From: Panorpa germanica
Lineage: Eukaryota > Arthropoda > Insecta > Mecoptera > Panorpidae
Direction: 5' to 3'
DNA: 64,000 bases
NCBI GenBank assembly: GCA_963678705.1
Contig: CAVMBN010000100.1
Span: 26,767 to 90,766, forward strand
The notes beneath the pieces were generated by a model, which worked only from the letters and a program-made list of their open reading frames with translations, was not told the DNA's origin and made no database searches. The first letter of the stretch is position 1. Every line of letters begins with the position of its first letter. Made by a program: the position numbers and the translations under genes. Positions 60,359-64,000 of the stretch are shown here, in pieces.

Positions 60359-62290
60359 ATGGCACCGAACGTTCATTCCCTCACATTAGTTGAGAATACA
60401 ATCAATCTAATTAATGAGTTTTCAAAAAATTTAGAAGTCCAATCAACATCCTTAACAATAGTTGAATTAAAAATCAAAAACTTAGAAAAGGCTTGGGTCA
60501 AATATAATAGTATCGTAGAAGCACTGCTTCCAACTCTAAAAAATGAAGAAGCTACGGCTATCGTTAGTAAGTCTATGGAAGTTGAAAGTATTTATGACGA
60601 CACTCTTATTTCCTTGTTGAATTATAAGCAAACATTTGAGAATGATACACATATTGTGGATGACTCAAAAAGCATAGATTCAATAAGAAATTTAAACTTA
60701 AGTCCAATGCAACTAACCGTTTTTGATGGAGAATATACTAATTGGCAAAGTTTCATGGAATTGTTTACAAATTTAATTCGTAATAATAGCAAACTATCAA
60801 ACATTGAAAAAATGCATTATTTAAAATTAAATTTGACAGGAGAACCACTCAAACTCATAAAGAATTATCCTTTAACAAACGATAATTATGAAATTGTTTG
60901 GAACATCCTTTGTAAACGTTATGATAACAAGGTAGCACTTATTGAAACCTATTTAAACAATTTGATAAACTACAATGTTATACGTTTAGAATCAGAAACT
61001 AATATCAAAAATTTTTTAGACGAAATTAATGAATCGATTAGAGCATTAACCGAGTTGGGAATATATTCTAATCATTCAGATTTTATTTTTATACATTTTT
61101 TAAAGACCAAGTTAGATTTTAACACATTAAAGGAATGGGAAAACAGAAATACTTCTGAATTACCAACCCTAAATGATTTTACGAATTTTCTTGAAACACG
61201 GTGGCGCACTCTAGAAAGAAGAAGGCATGTTGAATTTAAAACAGATTCAAGTCATTCTATTTCTAGTAGTGAACCAGTTTCAAGTGAACAATTTGCTAAC
61301 GAAGTCGAAACAAAATTTAAAACTTTTTTTTGTAACTATTGTAAAAAAAATGGTCATTTAGAGAAATATTGTTTTATCAAGAAGGAAAATGCGGATACGG
61401 TAAATCCTGTCGCGCAAATTAATATTTGTAGGAGAGATACGGTATTTTCAAAACCTTCTGTTTATTGTAAAAGATCGAGACATCTTGAATCTGATGGTCC
61501 TCAAGTATCTTTTACTAAAAATACAAAACAAAATTCACGTTCTTTTTATAATCACCATTTACGTAAATTTAATAGTTTAAATAAAAATATTGAGATTAAA
61601 GAAATACAAAATACCAATGATATAACAAATTTTAACTGTAACAATGAAAATGTTATTGACAAGCAAACAGCTGACACTGTTCAATTCAGAATAGTCGCAG
61701 CCAAAGCAAAGACTGTATCATTTTTATTGGACACTGGTTCTCAAATTTCTTTAATTAAACAAAATATTTTAAAAAATAATATCAAAATAGATAGTACATC
61801 TAAAGTGTTATTAAAGGGAATCTCTGAAGGCACGCCTTATACTTTAGGTTCACTAAAAACTTCTATAATTTTAGATAGTTCTAGGTCGAAACAAACCTTT
61901 CAGGTTGTGTCAGAGGACTTTCCCATTCAGCAAGATGGAATCATAGGATTAGATATTTTACGTACATTTAAAGCAGTAATTAATTTGGAAACAAACAGCG
62001 TACAATTCTCACAACATGGCAAAATGTTTGAATTACCATTATTGAACATAAACAGTATTATCATAGTTCCAGCACGTACTAGGAAATTAATTCCTATGTC
62101 GGGTTCTACGGTAGGAGTTTGTGTAGCCAAGGAATTGCTACCTGAAGTTTTTTTAGCCAACGCATTAATTAATCCTGTTAATAATACTTTTTATATATCA
62201 ATAACTAATTCCTCAGCAAAAGATGTAATACTTAACAATTTTAAACCAGATATTATTCCAATAAATAAATTTAATTTTTACCATTTTTGA
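60359..62290 (+). CDS. Element 2 gag-protease polyprotein (643 aa)
   Basis: Starts MAPNVHSLTL at the ATG of CAATGGCACC. Helical N-terminus; DUF1759-type gag core about residues 110-230 (VFDGEYTNWQSF, GEPLKLIKNYPL, CKRYDNK). One CCHC knuckle CNYCKKNGHLEKYC at about 324-337; a second Cys-His stretch (VYCKRSRHLES) is degenerate. Aspartic protease with FLLDTGSQISLI at about 455 and DGIIGLDIL at about 527, followed by KAVINLETNSVQF, as in Ty3/Gypsy proteases. Ends at TGA 62,288-62,290, where the pol frame begins one base back. Gag would form particles and protease would mature them. The domains look intact, so this protein could still be made. A BEL/Pao-like gag core with a Gypsy pol is noteworthy. 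Confidence 0.88.
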   Translation: MAPNVHSLTLVENTINLINEFSKNLEVQSTSLTIVELKIKNLEKAWVKYNSIVEALLPTLKNEEATAIVSKSMEVESIYDDTLISLLNYKQTFENDTHIVDDSKSIDSIRNLNLSPMQLTVFDGEYTNWQSFMELFTNLIRNNSKLSNIEKMHYLKLNLTGEPLKLIKNYPLTNDNYEIVWNILCKRYDNKVALIETYLNNLINYNVIRLESETNIKNFLDEINESIRALTELGIYSNHSDFIFIHFLKTKLDFNTLKEWENRNTSELPTLNDFTNFLETRWRTLERRRHVEFKTDSSHSISSSEPVSSEQFANEVETKFKTFFCNYCKKNGHLEKYCFIKKENADTVNPVAQINICRRDTVFSKPSVYCKRSRHLESDGPQVSFTKNTKQNSRSFYNHHLRKFNSLNKNIEIKEIQNTNDITNFNCNNENVIDKQTADTVQFRIVAAKAKTVSFLLDTGSQISLIKQNILKNNIKIDSTSKVLLKGISEGTPYTLGSLKTSIILDSSRSKQTFQVVSEDFPIQQDGIIGLDILRTFKAVINLETNSVQFSQHGKMFELPLLNINSIIIVPARTRKLIPMSGSTVGVCVAKELLPEVFLANALINPVNNTFYISITNSSAKDVILNNFKPDIIPINKFNFYHF

Positions 62291-62291
62291 A
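62284..62291 (+). promoter_or_regulatory. Candidate -1 frameshift site at the gag-pro/pol junction
   Basis: The zero frame reads CAT TTT TGA. Slipping one base back on TTT re-pairs perfectly and continues TTG AAA AGA into the pol frame. This is the expected -1 relation for Gypsy elements; no downstream pseudoknot was assessed. Confidence 0.4.
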
Positions 62292-62856
62292 AAGAAATCC
62301 TAACGATCCTAAAAGATCCTTACGACATCTTTTATTTAATAATATAGACTTTTCAAATGTTAATTCAAAATACTTAACAGATTTAATGGAAATCTGTAAT
62401 AATTTTAATAACATATTTTTTTTCCCGGTAGATAAGTTATCTTGTGCGAGTGCACTGAGTGACTCACCTAACCCTGTAAACATTAAGCCGCATAGATTAT
62501 CTCATGCGCATAAAGAAATTGTTGAGAAGCATATCCAAGAACTGTTGGCTAACAACATTATTGAAAAATGCGACTCACAGTTTAACGCACCTCTGTTAAT
62601 GGTACCTAAAAAAGCAGATGTGTCGGGGAACAAACAATTTTGCGTTGTAATCGACTATCGTAAACTTAATGAACAGACGACAAGTGATGTTTATACTTTG
62701 CCTCTCGTACATGACATACTAGACCAATTTAGTGGTGCAGAATATTCTTCTACGATTGATTTAGTTACAAATAAATTTACTAGTAATAAACCAAAATTTA
62801 AATTAAATTTTGATAGAAGGGTCAATTCTTTTTTTCACCTAGAAAGTATACGGTAG
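62287..62856 (+). pseudogene. Element 2 pol remnant (RT N-terminal part)
   Basis: In the -1 frame. Shows RLSHAHKEIVEKHIQELL, IIEKCDSQFNAPLLMVPKK, FCVVIDYRKLNEQT and AEYSSTIDL (motif A), the Ty3/Gypsy RT order. Directly after motif A it changes to unrelated VTNKFTSNKPKF, so the RT palm (including YxDD), RNase H and integrase are missing. It ends shortly after an 8-T run. Confidence 0.85.
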
Positions 62857-62933
62857 TTAATAGGAATAGATTGAAGAGATTTTGTACCAATGAACAAAAC
62901 CTTGACGTGTTAGATGGATTTTGTCAGGGATGA
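62820..62933 (+). pseudogene. Element 2 integrase C-terminal tail, frameshifted
   Basis: In the third frame, FFFSPRKYTVVNRNRLKRF matches the Y-x-V-x-x-x-RLK end of Gypsy integrases, terminating at TGA 62,931-62,933. It marks the right edge of the internal deletion. Confidence 0.65.
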
Positions 62934-63172
62934 TTGTTTTGTGGAGCAGTGTTAACTCTATACGATGGGATCAGAATCGTTGTCGACACTTTGCTTCTCT
63001 TTTTGTTTTTTTTCCAGAATTGTAACTCGTATATTTTGTTTTTATACGTGTCCCTTTTTTTTTGGAAGGGGGTGTTGCGATAGTACGACATCGTCCTATC
63101 TTCCTTTTTCTTTTTCTTGGAAAGAAACGCATATGTTTGTTTAATATGCGTTCCTTTTTTAGGGTTGAAGGG
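62934..63172 (+). other. Element 2 3' untranslated segment with two PPT/U3-start modules
   Basis: GGAAGGGGGTGTTGCGATAG at about 63,063 mimics a polypurine tract plus LTR start. The real PPT, AGGGTTGAAGGG, is at 63,161-63,172. Between them a hairpin AACGCATAT/ATATGCGTT lies at 63,126-63,152. Confidence 0.65.
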
Positions 63173-63994
63173 TGTTGTAAGTACGCATAAGTCGTACTTA
63201 TCCTTCCTATTTTTAATATAAATGTTATTTATTTTATAAGAATTATATTACGTTATCTTTAATTTTAGTATTAATATTGTAATAAATAATTATTTGTATT
63301 TAGCGCTTGTAAACATTGACTCTGGTCTGTGGAGATTTTATATTATTTTAATGCTGGTAACTCAGTATTGGCACATTGTGATGTGAAATAAATCATTATA
63401 TATTAATCTGCACGCTAGTCAAAAAGCCAGTCTTCTCCTGAGTCTCAACCAAGTGTTTACTAATTGTACTTCGTTCGTACAATACTCCAATTGTAACATC
63501 TAAGTATTCAATAGTGAGCACATTTTAACTATTAATCAAATTATAACACTAGAATTACATTTTGTTTTATATCTGACATCTTCATTAATCTAATAAAATA
63601 CTATTGTAATTAAGTAAGCAGATATAATATTACAACGAATAAATGATATATTTTAATAAAAGTGTTTGTATTAATAGTAATAAAAAGATACTAATTGTTC
63701 AACCGTCGTATGTTGCAACGAGGTTATACTTTAGGCCGCTCAAGTATTCTCTAATTGCAACAATACACCGTCTTAACAAGAATCCTATTAATCATCTTAA
63801 AAGAGTTAATTCTTATCAACGTGAGTAATTCAAGAAGGTGGATGATCGTCAAACTGAAGAATCTACTTCCAGTAACTAGCAACACTGCGTGATGTATTAG
63901 CAAGCTGAGTAATCTCCTTCTAGAACGACAATCCGACCTCTTTTTACAACATTGATGTCAGGTGTAACATCCGCCTTCGAATAAACTTACAACA
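63173..63994 (+). repeat. Element 2 3' LTR (822 bp)
   Basis: Same length and, by eye, the same sequence as 58,449-59,270. The ORF at 63,643-63,828 is LTR sequence (it also occurs at 58,919), not a gene. Confidence 0.94.
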
Positions 63995-64000
63995 ATGTTA

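Larger units (their letters stand above)
58445..63998 (+). mobile_element. Ty3/Gypsy-type element 2, nested, pol-deleted, with ATGT target duplication
   Basis: LTRs 58,449-59,270 and 63,173-63,994 bound a 5,546-bp element. ATGT occurs at 58,445-58,448 and 63,995-63,998. Gag and protease are intact in one frame. Pol stops after RT motif A and rejoins at the very end of integrase. The LTRs look identical, so the insertion is young. Confidence 0.94.
55928..64000 (+). mobile_element. Ty3/Gypsy-type element 1, interrupted by element 2 and running off the window
   Basis: 5' LTR, leader and the first 206 codons of gag are present (to 58,448). Element 2 then occupies 58,449-63,994, and the last six bases (ATGTTA) match the expected continuation of gag. 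Insertion is into the inverted 4,965-bp fragment. The four bases before the LTR are TATG. Confidence 0.88.

Noticed and set aside
63643..63828. 61-residue ORF repeated at 58,919 and 63,643
   Set aside because: It lies inside the element 2 LTRs. The repetition reflects LTR identity.

Overview
The window is eukaryotic repeat-rich DNA, most likely from an insect (order undetermined). The reasons are a strongly AT-rich composition, GT-AG splice signals, a satellite built on a decayed non-LTR (R1/Jockey-like) reverse transcriptase, a BEL/Pao element and nested Ty3/Gypsy elements. There is no operon structure, rRNA or tRNA gene.

Layout. (1) 1-30,090: head-to-tail satellite with a 1,586-bp base unit, 19 full units plus a truncated last one. 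Every unit-length departure is explained by a few discrete indels of 8, 9, 10, 12, 29 and 483 bp. Each unit carries the same dead non-LTR retrotransposon fragment (end of RT plus C-terminal domain). (2) 30,091-30,795: unique spacer. (3) 30,796-45,722: three tandem copies of a 4,965-bp segment carrying a two-exon minus-strand gene for a predicted 196-residue protein. That protein has one Sin3-type PAH-like domain and a lysine-rich tail. Copies 1 and 2 are intact; copy 3 has lost its splice donor and has a nonsense codon. The middle segment is a left-half/right-half hybrid, the signature of unequal crossing-over. (4) 45,723-47,881: spacer with an (AT)n tract. (5) 47,882-54,131: a complete BEL/Pao insertion with 724-bp LTRs differing at one base by eye, a GCTTT target duplication and a rearranged pol. 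(6) 54,132-55,927: spacer ending in an inverted piece of the 4,965-bp family. (7) 55,928-64,000: a Ty3/Gypsy-type element (element 1) inserted in that piece. Its gag is itself interrupted by a second member of the same family (element 2, 58,449-63,994, 822-bp LTRs, ATGT target duplication). The last six bases of the window resume element 1 gag.

How it works together. The only candidate host genes are the PAH-like pair and two small ORFs in the same tandem segment. The rest is satellite and retrotransposon. Both complete LTR elements have nearly or fully identical LTRs but cannot make their own reverse transcriptase or integrase, so they look like recently mobile non-autonomous elements served in trans. 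All family assignments are from sequence motifs recognised by eye, not from database searches.
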